Shown piece by piece: positions 53,890-62,315 of a DNA stretch of 64,000 nt. Within the stretch, counting starts at the first letter, position 1; each line of letters starts with the position of its first letter. The notes beneath the pieces were generated by a model, which did not search any database, had not been told where the DNA came from, and saw only the letters and a list, made by a program, of their open reading frames with translations. This DNA is from Geomonas silvestris (GTDB taxonomy: Bacteria; Desulfobacterota; Desulfuromonadia; Geobacterales; Geobacteraceae), in contig NZ_BLXX01000016.1 of the NCBI RefSeq assembly GCF_014193515.1, positions 1 to 64,000 of the forward strand. The letters run 5' to 3'. The translations under genes and the position numbers were made by a program.

Positions 53890-54840
53890 ATGAAGAAAAG
53901 ATACGAGCCGTTGGACATCTCGGGTGTCAGCACCTACCCCATCGCCGAGCGCAAGAACAAGGTCTCGGTGGCCCACGATTTCGCCAAGCCGGTCAAGGCC
54001 GGGATGAGTGTCGCGGACCTTTTGGCCGCGCTCCCCAAGCAGCTCGGCTCCCAGGCCCTCAACAAGGTGATCGACGCGGTGGTCGCCGCGCGGCGCAAGG
54101 GGAAACCGGTGGTGCTCGCCATGGGGGGGCACGTGATCAAGTGCGGGCTGCAGCCGGTGTTGCGCTCGCTCATCGAGGCGGACGTCATCACCGCGGTGGC
54201 CTTGAACGGCGCCGGCTCCATCCACGATTTCGAGATCGCCCTCATCGGTGCGACCAGCGAGGACGTGGGTGCCGTCCTGCACGCCGGCACCTTCGGCATG
54301 GCCGAGGAGACCGGCTTCCAGATCAACGCGGCCATCAAGGCGGGGGTCGAAAAGGGGCTGGGCTACGGCGAATCCATCGGCCGGATGATCAACGAGCGCG
54401 AGCTCCCCTTCAGAGGCGAAAGCCTCCAGGCGCTCTGCGCCGAGCGCGGCATCCCGGTGACCGTGCACGTCGCGGTCGGGACCGACATCACCCATCAGCA
54501 TCCCACGGCGGACGGTGCCGTCATCGGCCAGGCGAGCTACACCGATTTCCGGATCCTCACCTCCGTGGTCTCCGAGTTGGGCGACGGCGGGGTGTACCTG
54601 AACATCGGCAGCGCCGTGCTGCTTCCCGAGGTGTTTTTGAAGGCGCTCTCCATCGCCCAGAACCTGGGGCACCACGTCGATCACTTCACCACCGCGAACT
54701 TCGATATGCAGCAGCACTACCGGCCGCTCACCAACGTGGTGAAGCGCCCGACCTCCGGGAAGAGCCACGGTTACACGATAACCGGCCACCACGAGATCAT
54801 GCTGCCGTTTTTGGCAGCTGGGGTGCTGGACAGGCTTTGA
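53890..54840 (+). CDS. Deoxyhypusine-synthase-like protein of unknown function
   Basis: The 316 residues are cytosolic, with glycine-rich Rossmann-like motifs: VVLAMGGHVIKCGLQPVL, ALNGAGSIHDFEIAL, and TITHQHPTADGA-type His-rich turn (DITHQHPTADGAVIG). The overall pattern reminds me of deoxyhypusine synthase, but I see no counterpart of its active-site Lys region and no eIF5A substrate is expected in a bacterium. It starts at ATG 53890 with AAAGGA upstream, 49 bp after the sulfatase-fold gene, and lies before hldE. Confidence 0.5.
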   Translation: MKKRYEPLDISGVSTYPIAERKNKVSVAHDFAKPVKAGMSVADLLAALPKQLGSQALNKVIDAVVAARRKGKPVVLAMGGHVIKCGLQPVLRSLIEADVITAVALNGAGSIHDFEIALIGATSEDVGAVLHAGTFGMAEETGFQINAAIKAGVEKGLGYGESIGRMINERELPFRGESLQALCAERGIPVTVHVAVGTDITHQHPTADGAVIGQASYTDFRILTSVVSELGDGGVYLNIGSAVLLPEVFLKALSIAQNLGHHVDHFTTANFDMQQHYRPLTNVVKRPTSGKSHGYTITGHHEIMLPFLAAGVLDRL

Positions 54841-54846
54841 GCGGCC

Positions 54847-54881
54847 GTTCTAGGTTCTCCGTTCTAGGTTCTATGTTAGAA
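54847..54881 (+). repeat. Heptamer array, left arm (element D) flanking the IVP-family gene
   Basis: Five 7-bp units (GTTCTAG, GTTCTCC, GTTCTAG and so on) lie directly after the 53890-54840 gene. Units 1-4 (54847-54874) pair with 55324-55351 at 26 of 28 positions. The array ends 28 bp before the TTG of the IVP-family gene. Confidence 0.85.
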
Positions 54882-54909
54882 TCGAGGCACTTCTCTTTGG
54901 GAGGGTGTT

Positions 54910-55302
54910 TTGAAGATAACCCGGTTCGAAGACGTGGAATCTTGGAAAGAGGCAAGGCTCCTGGTGCGCGATGTTTATAAGGTGCTCTCCCGGTGCCATG
55001 ACTTTGGCTATCGCGACCAAATGCAGCGTGCGGCTGTATCTGTCATGTCCAATATTGCTGAAGGATTTGACAGGGGGAGCAATAAGGAGTTCGTGCAGTT
55101 TCTCGTGATATCTCGAGGATCCCTTTCTGAAGTAACGAGCTTGATCTACGCAGGGCTCGATGTCGGGCATGTGGACCAAACTGCTTTCAATACGATCATA
55201 ACCCGTTGCACGAAGATAACGAACCTTCTGGATGGCTTTATCCGTTACCTAAAGCACCCGGGTAACCCTAAACCTAGAGCCTACCCAGAAGGAAGGGTCT
55301 GA
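54910..55302 (+). CDS. Four-helix-bundle protein, 23S rRNA intervening-sequence protein (IVP/S23) family
   Basis: The 130 residues form four amphipathic helices: FEDVESWKEARLLVRDVYKVL, YRDQMQRAAVSVMSNIAEGF, EFVQFLVISRGSLSEVTSLIYAG and the last helix around TRCTKITNLLDGFIRYL. RAAVSVMSNIAEGFDRG is the family hallmark. Homologues are encoded inside intervening sequences of 23S rRNA in some bacteria and are also known as Avd-type proteins near diversity-generating retroelements; molecular function unsettled. The TTG start has GGGAGGG 4 bp upstream. Codon use is more AT-rich than the neighbours, suggesting transfer. Inverted heptamer arrays flank it. Confidence 0.85.
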   Translation: MKITRFEDVESWKEARLLVRDVYKVLSRCHDFGYRDQMQRAAVSVMSNIAEGFDRGSNKEFVQFLVISRGSLSEVTSLIYAGLDVGHVDQTAFNTIITRCTKITNLLDGFIRYLKHPGNPKPRAYPEGRV

Positions 55303-55323
55303 AGGGTTCTTTTTGGTTACAAC

Positions 55324-55351
55324 ATAGAACCTAGAACGTAGAACATAGAAC
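55324..55351 (-). repeat. Heptamer array, right arm (element E) flanking the IVP-family gene
   Basis: Four inverted 7-bp units (ATAGAAC, CTAGAAC, GTAGAAC, ATAGAAC) complement 54847-54874. They end 17 bp before the hldE GTG. In RNA the two arms could pair as a 28-bp stem with the whole gene in the loop. Confidence 0.85.
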
Positions 55352-55368
55352 GATTTTCCGAGGTTTCC

Positions 55369-56832
55369 GTGGAACGCAGAGAAGTAGAATCATTTTTCGA
55401 AAGAGCGGCGCAGGTGCGCGTCCTGGTTTTGGGCGACCTGATGCTGGACGAGTACCTGTGGGGGAGGGCGGAGCGCATCTCGCCGGAGGCCCCGGTCCAG
55501 GTGGTCGAGGTGGTGCGCGAGGACCTGCGCCTGGGAGGCGCCGGAAACGTGGTGCACAACCTGGTGGCCTTGGGGGCTAGGGTCTCCATCTGCTCGGTCA
55601 TCGGCGCCGACCCAAACGGTGCGGTGCTGCGCCAGGCCCTCCAGGAACAGGGGGTGGAATTGGCGGGCCTGTTCGAGGAGGCCGAGCGCAAGACCAGCAA
55701 GAAGACCCGGGTCATCGCCGCCAACCAGCAGATCGTCAGGATCGACCGGGAAAGCCGCAGCGAGGTGACCGAGCACAGCCAAAAGGCGATGCTCGCCTAT
55801 CTCGAGGCGAACGCCCCCGGCTTCAACGTCATCGTGGTCTCGGACTACCTCAAAGGCGTGCTCACCCCGGAGGTCCTGGCTGCGGTCTGCCGGACCGGGC
55901 GAGAGCTCGGGACCCCGGTGGTGGTCGACCCGAAGGGGAGCGACTACGTAAAGTACCGCGGCGCCACCCTGCTCACCCCGAACCGCAAGGAGGCGGAGAT
56001 CGCCTCGGGAGTCGCCATCGTGGACCAGCAGAGCCTGGAAACCGCCGCGGCGCGGCTTTTGGGCTCCCTGGAACTGGACGCGCTCCTTATCACCCGCTCC
56101 GAGGCGGGGATGTCGCTGTTCCGCAGCGAGCTTCCCGCCGTGCACATCCCGACGGTGGCGCGCGAGGTCTACGACGTGACCGGGGCCGGCGACACGGTGA
56201 TCTCGGTCCTCTCGCTGGGGCTCGCCTGCGGCCTCAAACTCCCGGAAGCCGCCTGGGTCGCCAACGTGGCGGCGGGGATCGCGGTGGGGAAACTGGGGAC
56301 CTCGGTGGTGCTCCCCCAGGAGATCGTGGCCGAGGTCGGGCACAGCCAGAAGGACGCCGACGCCAAGATCAAGAACCTCGACGTCCTGTCCCACCTGGTC
56401 GCCGGCGAACGTGCCCGGGGCAAGAGGGTGGTCTTCACCAACGGCTGTTTCGACCTTTTGCACGTGGGGCACGTGAAGTACCTGCAGAAGGCCCGCCAGT
56501 TCGGGGACCTGCTGGTGGTGGGGCTCAACTCCGACGCCTCGGTCAGGCGACTCAAGGGTGAGCGCCGGCCGCTCATCGAGGAGTCCGAGCGGGCGCACAT
56601 CTTGGCCGCGCTCGACTGCATCGACTTCGTGGTCCTCTTCGACGAGGACACCCCGGTGCGGGTGATCGAGGCGGTCCAGCCCGACGTCCTGGTAAAGGGG
56701 GGCGATTATTCCCTCGACCAGGTGGTCGGGCGCGAGATCGTCGAGGCCCGCGGCGGGAGGGTCGAGCTGGTCCAGTTCGTGGACGGCAGGTCCACCAGCC
56801 GCATCATCGAGAAAATTTTGGCCTCTTACTGA
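55369..56832 (+). CDS. hldE: Bifunctional heptose-7-phosphate kinase/heptose-1-phosphate adenylyltransferase
   Basis: It makes ADP-heptose for WaaC and WaaF. The 487 residues combine a PfkB-type kinase (about 1-325, with the DVTGAGDTVISVLSL motif near 265) and a cytidylyltransferase-type domain with GCFDLLHVGHVKYLQ (359 onwards). The GTG start at 55369 has CCGAGG upstream. It lies right after element E and before gmd. Confidence 0.95.
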   Translation: MERREVESFFERAAQVRVLVLGDLMLDEYLWGRAERISPEAPVQVVEVVREDLRLGGAGNVVHNLVALGARVSICSVIGADPNGAVLRQALQEQGVELAGLFEEAERKTSKKTRVIAANQQIVRIDRESRSEVTEHSQKAMLAYLEANAPGFNVIVVSDYLKGVLTPEVLAAVCRTGRELGTPVVVDPKGSDYVKYRGATLLTPNRKEAEIASGVAIVDQQSLETAAARLLGSLELDALLITRSEAGMSLFRSELPAVHIPTVAREVYDVTGAGDTVISVLSLGLACGLKLPEAAWVANVAAGIAVGKLGTSVVLPQEIVAEVGHSQKDADAKIKNLDVLSHLVAGERARGKRVVFTNGCFDLLHVGHVKYLQKARQFGDLLVVGLNSDASVRRLKGERRPLIEESERAHILAALDCIDFVVLFDEDTPVRVIEAVQPDVLVKGGDYSLDQVVGREIVEARGGRVELVQFVDGRSTSRIIEKILASY

Positions 56833-56914
56833 GGCTTGTCTCCCGATCCGGCTTGCGTTGGAGGCCCCGGTCGGGTAGTTTATTAATTTGAAAATTCCAG
56901 TTTTTGGAGGACCC

Positions 56915-57964
56915 ATGAAAAAGGCATTTATTACCGGCATCACCGGACAGGACGGATCCTACCTCACGGAACTGCTCCTCTCGAAGGGGTACGAGGTCCA
57001 CGGCATGATCCGCCGCTCCTCGTCCTTCAACACGGGCCGGATCAACCACATCTACCGCGACCCGCACGAGGCGGACACCAGGCTCTTCCTGCACTACGGC
57101 GACCTTAACGACGCAAGCTCCATCAACCGCCTGCTGCGCGAGATCCGCCCGGAGGAGATCTACAACCTGGGCGCCCAGAGCCACGTCCGCGTCTCGTTCG
57201 ACGTCCCGGAGTACACCGCCGAGATCGACGCTCTGGGTGCGGTGCGCATCCTCGAGGGGATCCAGGAGACCGGTCTCGATACCCGTTTCTACCAGGCCTC
57301 CTCCTCGGAGCTCTACGGCAAGGTGGTGGAGACCCCCCAGAAGGAGACCACCCCCTTCTACCCGCGCTCCCCGTACGCCTGCGCCAAGGCCTACGCCTTT
57401 TACATCACGCTCAACTACCGCGAGAGCTACAACATGTTCGCCTGCAACGGGATCCTCTTCAACCACGAGTCCCCCCGCCGCGGCGAGACCTTCGTGACCC
57501 GCAAGATCACCCGAGCCGCCGCCCGCATCAAGCTGGGGCTGCAGGACTGCCTCTACCTGGGGAACCTGGACGCCAAGCGCGACTGGGGTTTCGCCGGCGA
57601 CTACGTGGAGGCGATGTGGCGCATGCTGCAGGCCGACAAGGCCGACGACTACGTGGTGGCCACCGGCGAGACCCACAGTGTGCGCGAGTTTGCCGAGCTG
57701 GTCTTCGCACGTCTTGGGATGCCGCTTGAGTGGCAGGGGCACGGCGAGGCCGAGAAGGGGATCGACAGCGCCTCCGGGAAGACCGTCATCGAGATCGACC
57801 CGCGCTACTTCCGTCCGGCCGAGGTGGACCTCCTCTTGGGTGACCCCGCCAAGGCGCGCCGCGAGCTGGGCTGGGAGGTGAAGACCAGTTTTCCTCAACT
57901 GGTCGAGATGATGACCGACGCCGACTTCAAACTTGCCGAGCGCGAACTGCGCGCCAAGGGTTAA
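56915..57964 (+). CDS. gmd: GDP-mannose 4,6-dehydratase
   Basis: It converts GDP-mannose to GDP-4-keto-6-deoxymannose. The 349 residues contain [15 protein letters not shown] at the N terminus, GDLNDASS, and the active site motifs QASSSELYG and [12 protein letters not shown] (YxxxK). [18 protein letters not shown] is typical for Gmd. GGAGG precedes the ATG at 56915. No GDP-fucose synthase or reductase follows, and a terminator closes the unit. Confidence 0.95.
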   Translation: MKKAFITGITGQDGSYLTELLLSKGYEVHGMIRRSSSFNTGRINHIYRDPHEADTRLFLHYGDLNDASSINRLLREIRPEEIYNLGAQSHVRVSFDVPEYTAEIDALGAVRILEGIQETGLDTRFYQASSSELYGKVVETPQKETTPFYPRSPYACAKAYAFYITLNYRESYNMFACNGILFNHESPRRGETFVTRKITRAAARIKLGLQDCLYLGNLDAKRDWGFAGDYVEAMWRMLQADKADDYVVATGETHSVREFAELVFARLGMPLEWQGHGEAEKGIDSASGKTVIEIDPRYFRPAEVDLLLGDPAKARRELGWEVKTSFPQLVEMMTDADFKLAERELRAKG

Positions 57965-57971
57965 CCGACGC

Positions 57972-58009
57972 GGGCGGGCTGCCACCTTGGCAGCCCGCCC
58001 CTTTTTTTT
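57972..58009 (+). terminator. Strong intrinsic terminator after gmd
   Basis: A 13-bp perfect stem (57972-57984 with 57988-58000), very GC-rich with a 3-base loop, is followed by T8 (58002-58009). Confidence 0.95.
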
Positions 58010-58148
58010 CGGCGCCTCCCCGGCCGCTACTCCTCCCTCCCGGACCCCCTCTTTTTTCGCAACTCACTGTTTTAAACCGTAAAACAATGCTGTGTTTACG
58101 CCCTTTTACAATCTCTGTGCCAAACTCCCCCATTTTAATAAAATAGGC

Positions 58149-58177
58149 TTTACACCCATTTTTTATGATGCTATACT
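58149..58177 (+). promoter_or_regulatory. Sigma-70-type promoter for lptC-lptA-lptB
   Basis: TTTACA (58149-58154) and TATACT (58172-58177) are 17 bp apart in an AT-rich region. The predicted start of transcription is only about 7 bases before the lptC ATG. A 7-bp inverted repeat, TGTTTTA (58068-58074) against TAAAACA (58080-58086), lies upstream and could be an operator. Confidence 0.75.
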
Positions 58178-58190
58178 TTGGTCCGAAATC

Positions 58191-58766
58191 ATGCATAAAC
58201 TCAATAATATCAGGCGATTTCTCGTCACACTGGCATCAATTGTCACCCTTTGCGTGGTAGGCACCATCGCGTACCGGATGCACCAGGAAGGAGCGCCCTC
58301 ACGCAAGGTCCCCAAACTTCCTCTCAAGGTAGATGTTTCCCTGCAGCGGGTCCATTACACCGAGACGAAAAAAGGGGTCAAGCGTTGGGACCTCTCGGCA
58401 GACCGGGCGGAATACAACAAGGAAAGCGACTCCACCACCCTGACCGGGGTGAAGCTGGTGGTGGCGGGGAGCCGTTCCACCGGCGATCTCGAGGTGACCG
58501 CGGAGCGGGCCGAGTACCGCAACGCCACCCGCGACGTCACCCTCTCCGGCAAGGTGCTCGGGCGCAGCGCCTCGGGGCTCGAGTTCTCCACCTCGCGGAT
58601 CACCTACCTCGCGGCCAAGTCGCAGCTGGAGACGGACCAGCCGGTGCAATTCAAGGATGGCGGTTTTGAACTCAAGGGGATCGGGATGGAGTTTCAGACC
58701 CAGACACGGAGGTTGAAGGTGATGAAGGACGTAAGCGCGGTGTACCGGCCGCAGGGGGTACGCTGA
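58191..58766 (+). CDS. lptC: LPS export system protein LptC
   Basis: LptC links the inner-membrane LptBFG transporter to the LptA bridge. The 191 residues have an N-terminal TM (residues 10-25, RRFLVTLASIVTLCVVG), then a beta-jellyroll-type periplasmic domain (WDLSADRAEYNKESDSTTLTG). The ATG at 58191 is chosen since the TM would be lost with a later start. It has no clear ribosome site, fitting a short or leaderless mRNA from the promoter at 58149-58177. Its stop overlaps the lptA start (TGATG). Confidence 0.88.
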   Translation: MHKLNNIRRFLVTLASIVTLCVVGTIAYRMHQEGAPSRKVPKLPLKVDVSLQRVHYTETKKGVKRWDLSADRAEYNKESDSTTLTGVKLVVAGSRSTGDLEVTAERAEYRNATRDVTLSGKVLGRSASGLEFSTSRITYLAAKSQLETDQPVQFKDGGFELKGIGMEFQTQTRRLKVMKDVSAVYRPQGVR

Positions 58767-59248
58767 TGCGCGGGTTCCTTCCGCTTTTCCTGCTTCTTTT
58801 CCTGGTTGCCACGGTGCAGGCCGCGCCGGTTGCCAGCCGGGAGCCATTAACAATCAAGTCGGACACGCTGCGCGCCGATAACGACAAGAAGAATGCGACC
58901 TTCGAAGGGAAGGTGGTGGCGCGCCAGGGGGATCTCACCCTGTACGCCGACCGCCTGGTGATCAGCTACTCGGGGGACGGCAAGGACCTAAGCCGCGCCG
59001 AGGCCTTCGGCAACGTCCGGATCCTGCAGGGGGCCCGGCAGGCGAGCGGCGCCCACGCGGTGTACGAGCCCAAGCAGGCGCGTATCATCCTGGACGGTGC
59101 GCCCAAGGTGACCCAGGGCGGCGACGTCATCACCGGCAAGGTGATCACCTACTACGTCAACGAACAGCGCAGCGAGGTGACCGGCGGTCCCGGCGAGCGC
59201 GTGAACGCCGTGATCCATCCCGGCGGGGGGAAAGATGTCAAACCGTAG
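58766..59248 (+). CDS. lptA: LPS transport periplasmic protein LptA
   Basis: LptA forms the periplasmic bridge that carries LPS to the outer membrane. The 160 residues have a signal peptide ([17 protein letters not shown]) and an OstA-type domain ([35 protein letters not shown]). It overlaps lptC by 1 bp and lptB by 14 bp. Confidence 0.92.
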   Translation: MRGFLPLFLLLFLVATVQAAPVASREPLTIKSDTLRADNDKKNATFEGKVVARQGDLTLYADRLVISYSGDGKDLSRAEAFGNVRILQGARQASGAHAVYEPKQARIILDGAPKVTQGGDVITGKVITYYVNEQRSEVTGGPGERVNAVIHPGGGKDVKP

Positions 59249-59966
59249 CACCCTGAGCACCAGGGGGCTCGCCAAGGGGTTCAACCGGCGCATGGTGGTA
59301 AACGGGGTGGACATCTCCGTGAGCTCCGGCGAGGTGGTGGGGCTCTTGGGGCCCAACGGCGCCGGCAAGACCACCACCTTCTACATGGTGGTTGGGCTCG
59401 CCAGGCCGGACCGGGGGGAGGTCTTCCTGGACGGCGACCCGATCACCGAACTCCCGATGTACCTGAGGGCCCGGCGCGGCATCAGCTACCTGCCGCAGGA
59501 ACCCTCGGTGTTTAGGCGCCTCACGGTGCGGGAGAACCTTCTGGCGGTGCTGGAGACCATGCCGCTGCCGCAGATGAGAAGGCGCGAGCGGGTCGAGGAG
59601 CTCTTGAGCGAGTTCCGCATCGAGCACATCGCGGGAAGCCGCGGCTTCGCCCTCTCCGGTGGGGAGAGGCGCCGCGTGGAGATCGCCCGGGCGCTCGCCA
59701 CGGACCCCGCCTTCATCCTCCTGGACGAGCCCTTCGCGGGGATCGACCCGATCGCGGTGATCGACATCCAGAACATCATCACCGAGTTGAAGGAGCGCGG
59801 TCTCGGGGTTTTGATCTCGGACCACAACGTGAGGGAGACCCTGGGGGTCTGCGACAAGGCCTACATCATGAGTGCCGGCGAGGTACTCGAGTGCGGCGAC
59901 CCGGTGCAGATCTCCCAGAGCAAGAAGGCCCGCGAGATCTACCTGGGGGACAAGTTCCGCCTCTAG
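59235..59966 (+). CDS. lptB: LPS export ABC transporter ATPase LptB
   Basis: It powers LPS extraction from the inner membrane together with LptF and LptG, which are not in the window. The 243 residues have Walker A at 39-46 (GPNGAGKT), signature [15 protein letters not shown], and Walker [35 protein letters not shown] is the Q-loop region typical of LptB. It is overlapped by lptA. Confidence 0.95.
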   Translation: MSNRSTLSTRGLAKGFNRRMVVNGVDISVSSGEVVGLLGPNGAGKTTTFYMVVGLARPDRGEVFLDGDPITELPMYLRARRGISYLPQEPSVFRRLTVRENLLAVLETMPLPQMRRRERVEELLSEFRIEHIAGSRGFALSGGERRRVEIARALATDPAFILLDEPFAGIDPIAVIDIQNIITELKERGLGVLISDHNVRETLGVCDKAYIMSAGEVLECGDPVQISQSKKAREIYLGDKFRL

Positions 59967-60063
59967 AAAAACCGGCAGCCGCAGCGGTTGCCGAATAAAG
60001 CACCAGCGTTTCCGTGCACATGAACCCCTTTCGGTGTATTCTTGGCTTGAGGGGGACATTCCA

Positions 60064-60141
60064 ATGAGACTGCCTAGCCAGGCAGTTGCAGAGTTCACCG
60101 CAGAATTCAGTAGGGTTTCGAAGAGGATTTATGGCTATTGA
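60064..60141 (+). CDS. Possible 25-codon leader peptide overlapping the rpoN start
   Basis: ATG 60064 to TGA 60139-60141 encodes a 25-residue peptide ending RVSKRIYGY. A strong GAGGGGGA site (60049-60056) sits 7 bp upstream. It ends 11 bp inside rpoN, a different frame, so ribosomes finishing it would be placed at the rpoN start. It may be a coupling leader, or a chance small ORF. No clear promoter was seen in the lptB-rpoN gap. Confidence 0.4.
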   Translation: MRLPSQAVAEFTAEFSRVSKRIYGY

Positions 60142-61678
60142 GATGCGCCAGCAGATGAAGATGAGTCAGCAACTGGTGATGACCCCCCAGTTGCAGCAGG
60201 CGATAAAGCTTCTCCAGCTCTCCCGCTTGGAGCTGCAAGACGTCGTGCGCCAGGAACTGGAAGAGAACCCGATCCTGGACGAGGTGATCGAGCAGGAAGA
60301 GGTCCGGGAGCCCGAACAGCTGGAACTGCGGGAGCGGGAGGTGGAGCCCGAGAGCCCGACCTCCGATTTCCAGGAGGTGCGCACCGGTGAGGAGACCCGG
60401 GAGGCCGACTGGGATTCCTACATCGACGGCTACAACTACAGCTCCGGCGAGCAGTACTACGACGACGAAGACCGCCCCTCGTTCGAAAACCTGTTGACCA
60501 AAAAATCCACCCTGGGCGACCACCTGCTCTGGCAGCTGAGCCTCACCCGGTTCACCGAGCAGGAGATGGTGCTCGGGGCCGAGATCATCGGCAACATCGA
60601 CGAGGACGGCTACCTGCGCGCCACCCTCTCGGACGTGGCCGACGCCTGCGTGCAGACGTCCCCCTTCCAGGAAGAAGCCCTGGAGTGGGCGGGGCTCTCC
60701 GCCGAGGCCGATGCCGCCCAGAAGGAGGAGGCGAGCCACGGCTTCGCCGAGACCGTGCTGGTCCCCTTGGCCGAGCAGGTGCTGAAGCGCATCCAGGAGT
60801 TCGACCCGGTGGGCGTCGCCGCGCGCGACCTGCGCGAATGCCTGCTTTTGCAGGTGGCGAGCCTGGGGATGGGCGGGAGCATCGTCGAGGCGCTTTTGCG
60901 CGACCACCTGAAGGATCTCGAGGGGCGCCGCTACAAGCAGGCCGCCAAGGTGCTCGGTGTCGAGGTGGAGGACATCCTGGCCGCCTCGAAGATCATCGCC
61001 GAGCTCGATCCCAAGCCGGGGCGGGTCTACGGCTCCGACGACGTGCAGTACATCTCCGCGGACATCTTCGTTCACAAGGTGGGCGACGAGTACGTGGTGA
61101 TGCTGAACGACGAGGGGATGCCCAACCTGAGGATCAACCCGCTCTACGCGCCGGACACCAAGGCGAGCCGCCCGGTCGACAAGAAGTGCGAGGAGTACAT
61201 CGGCGAGAAGATGCGCTCGGCGATCTGGCTTATCAAGAGCATCCAGCAGCGCCAGCGCACCATCTTCAAGGTGGCGAAAAGCCTCGTTAAGTTCCAGCGC
61301 GACTTTTTGGACCGCGGCATCGAGTACCTAAAGCCCCTGGTCCTGCGCGACATCGCCGAGGACATCGGCATGCACGAGTCGACCATCAGCCGCGTCACCA
61401 CCGCGAAGTACATGCAGACCCCGCAGGGGCTCTTCGAGCTCAAGTACTTCTTCAACTCGGGGATCTCCACCGGCGAGGGCGATTTCATCGCCTCGGAGAG
61501 CGTGAAGAGCAAGATCAAGGAGCTGGTCGACGCGGAGGACCCCAAGCGTCCCTACTCGGACCAGCGCCTGGCCGAGATGCTCTCCACCCACAACATCGTC
61601 ATCGCGCGGCGCACCGTCACCAAGTACCGCGAAATGCTCCGCATCGGTTCGTCCTCGGAGCGCAAGAAGCATTTCTAA
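60131..61678 (+). CDS. rpoN: RNA polymerase sigma-54 factor
   Basis: Sigma-54 recognises -24/-12 promoters and needs enhancer-binding ATPases. The 515 residues show the Gln-rich region I (MSQQLVMTPQLQQAIKLLQ), an acidic region II (EQEEVREPEQLELREREVEPE near 55-75), the core-binding domain, a helix-turn-helix region (IAEDIGMHESTISRVTTAKY), and the RpoN box ARRTVTKYRE (492-501). The ATG at 60131 has GAGGA upstream. It follows lptB as in many proteobacteria. Confidence 0.96.
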   Translation: MAIEMRQQMKMSQQLVMTPQLQQAIKLLQLSRLELQDVVRQELEENPILDEVIEQEEVREPEQLELREREVEPESPTSDFQEVRTGEETREADWDSYIDGYNYSSGEQYYDDEDRPSFENLLTKKSTLGDHLLWQLSLTRFTEQEMVLGAEIIGNIDEDGYLRATLSDVADACVQTSPFQEEALEWAGLSAEADAAQKEEASHGFAETVLVPLAEQVLKRIQEFDPVGVAARDLRECLLLQVASLGMGGSIVEALLRDHLKDLEGRRYKQAAKVLGVEVEDILAASKIIAELDPKPGRVYGSDDVQYISADIFVHKVGDEYVVMLNDEGMPNLRINPLYAPDTKASRPVDKKCEEYIGEKMRSAIWLIKSIQQRQRTIFKVAKSLVKFQRDFLDRGIEYLKPLVLRDIAEDIGMHESTISRVTTAKYMQTPQGLFELKYFFNSGISTGEGDFIASESVKSKIKELVDAEDPKRPYSDQRLAEMLSTHNIVIARRTVTKYREMLRIGSSSERKKHF

Positions 61679-61744
61679 ACGTCCGTCCCCGCCTGGCCAT
61701 GGGCGGAAGCCGGCGTGTATTACAATAAAGGGAGGTACCAAGTC

Positions 61745-62293
61745 ATGCAGATAACGACGACATTTAGGCACATGGAAGCAAGCGAGGCCCTGAAGAGCTA
61801 CGCTGAAGAGAAGCTGGAGAAAGTCAAGAAGTACATCGACGAGCCGATTGTCGTCCAGGTTTTCCTTACCGTCGAGAAGATCCGTCACATGGCCGAGGTG
61901 ACTATCACCGCTAAGGGGATCACCATCAAGGCCGCCGAGGAAACCAACGACATGTACGCCTCGCTGGACGCGGTTTCCGACAAGATCGAGCGTCAGCTGC
62001 GCCGTTTCAAGGAGCGCATCAAAGCCCACAAACCTGCCTCGGATGCACGCGAGCGCCAGGTGCAGAAATCGATCGTGGAGGCCCAGAGCATCGAGGAGGC
62101 GAGCGCCGCCCCGGTGGTCATCAAGACCAAGAGCTTCTCGATGAAGCCGATGAGCGTGGAAGAGGCCGTCATGCAGATGGAACTGCTGCACAAGGACTTC
62201 CTGGTCTACACCGAGTCTTCGACCGAAACCATCAACGTGGTGTACCGTCGCAAAGACGGCAACTACGGCCTGATCGCACCGGAAAACGTATAA
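61745..62293 (+). CDS. hpf: Ribosome hibernation promoting factor, long form
   Basis: It dimerises ribosomes (100S) in stationary phase. The 182 residues comprise an N-terminal beta-alpha domain (residues 1-100: FRHMEASEALKSYAEEKLEKVKKYI) and a C-terminal dimerisation domain (KSFSMKPMSVEEAVMQMELLHKDFLVYT), which defines the long form. GGAGG precedes the ATG by 9 bp. It lies directly behind rpoN, the usual order. Confidence 0.95.
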   Translation: MQITTTFRHMEASEALKSYAEEKLEKVKKYIDEPIVVQVFLTVEKIRHMAEVTITAKGITIKAAEETNDMYASLDAVSDKIERQLRRFKERIKAHKPASDARERQVQKSIVEAQSIEEASAAPVVIKTKSFSMKPMSVEEAVMQMELLHKDFLVYTESSTETINVVYRRKDGNYGLIAPENV

Positions 62294-62315
62294 AGGCAAC
62301 AGACGTTTAACACCA

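Noticed and set aside
52299-53933. 544-codon minus-strand open frame opposite the sulfatase-fold gene
   Set aside because: Antisense shadow without recognisable domain or ribosome site, while the plus strand has all the motifs.
54910-55302. Heptamer-flanked gene as a toxin-antitoxin or transposase gene
   Set aside because: The product clearly matches the four-helix-bundle IVP family and has no nuclease, DDE or HUH motif, and no partner gene.
55390-56943. 517-codon minus-strand open frame opposite hldE
   Set aside because: Shadow of a well-recognised gene; no motif or start signal.
59970-59995. Hairpin CGGCAGCCGC/GCGGTTGCCG after lptB as a terminator
   Set aside because: Loop is too short for the full stem and it is followed by AATAAAG and no T-run.
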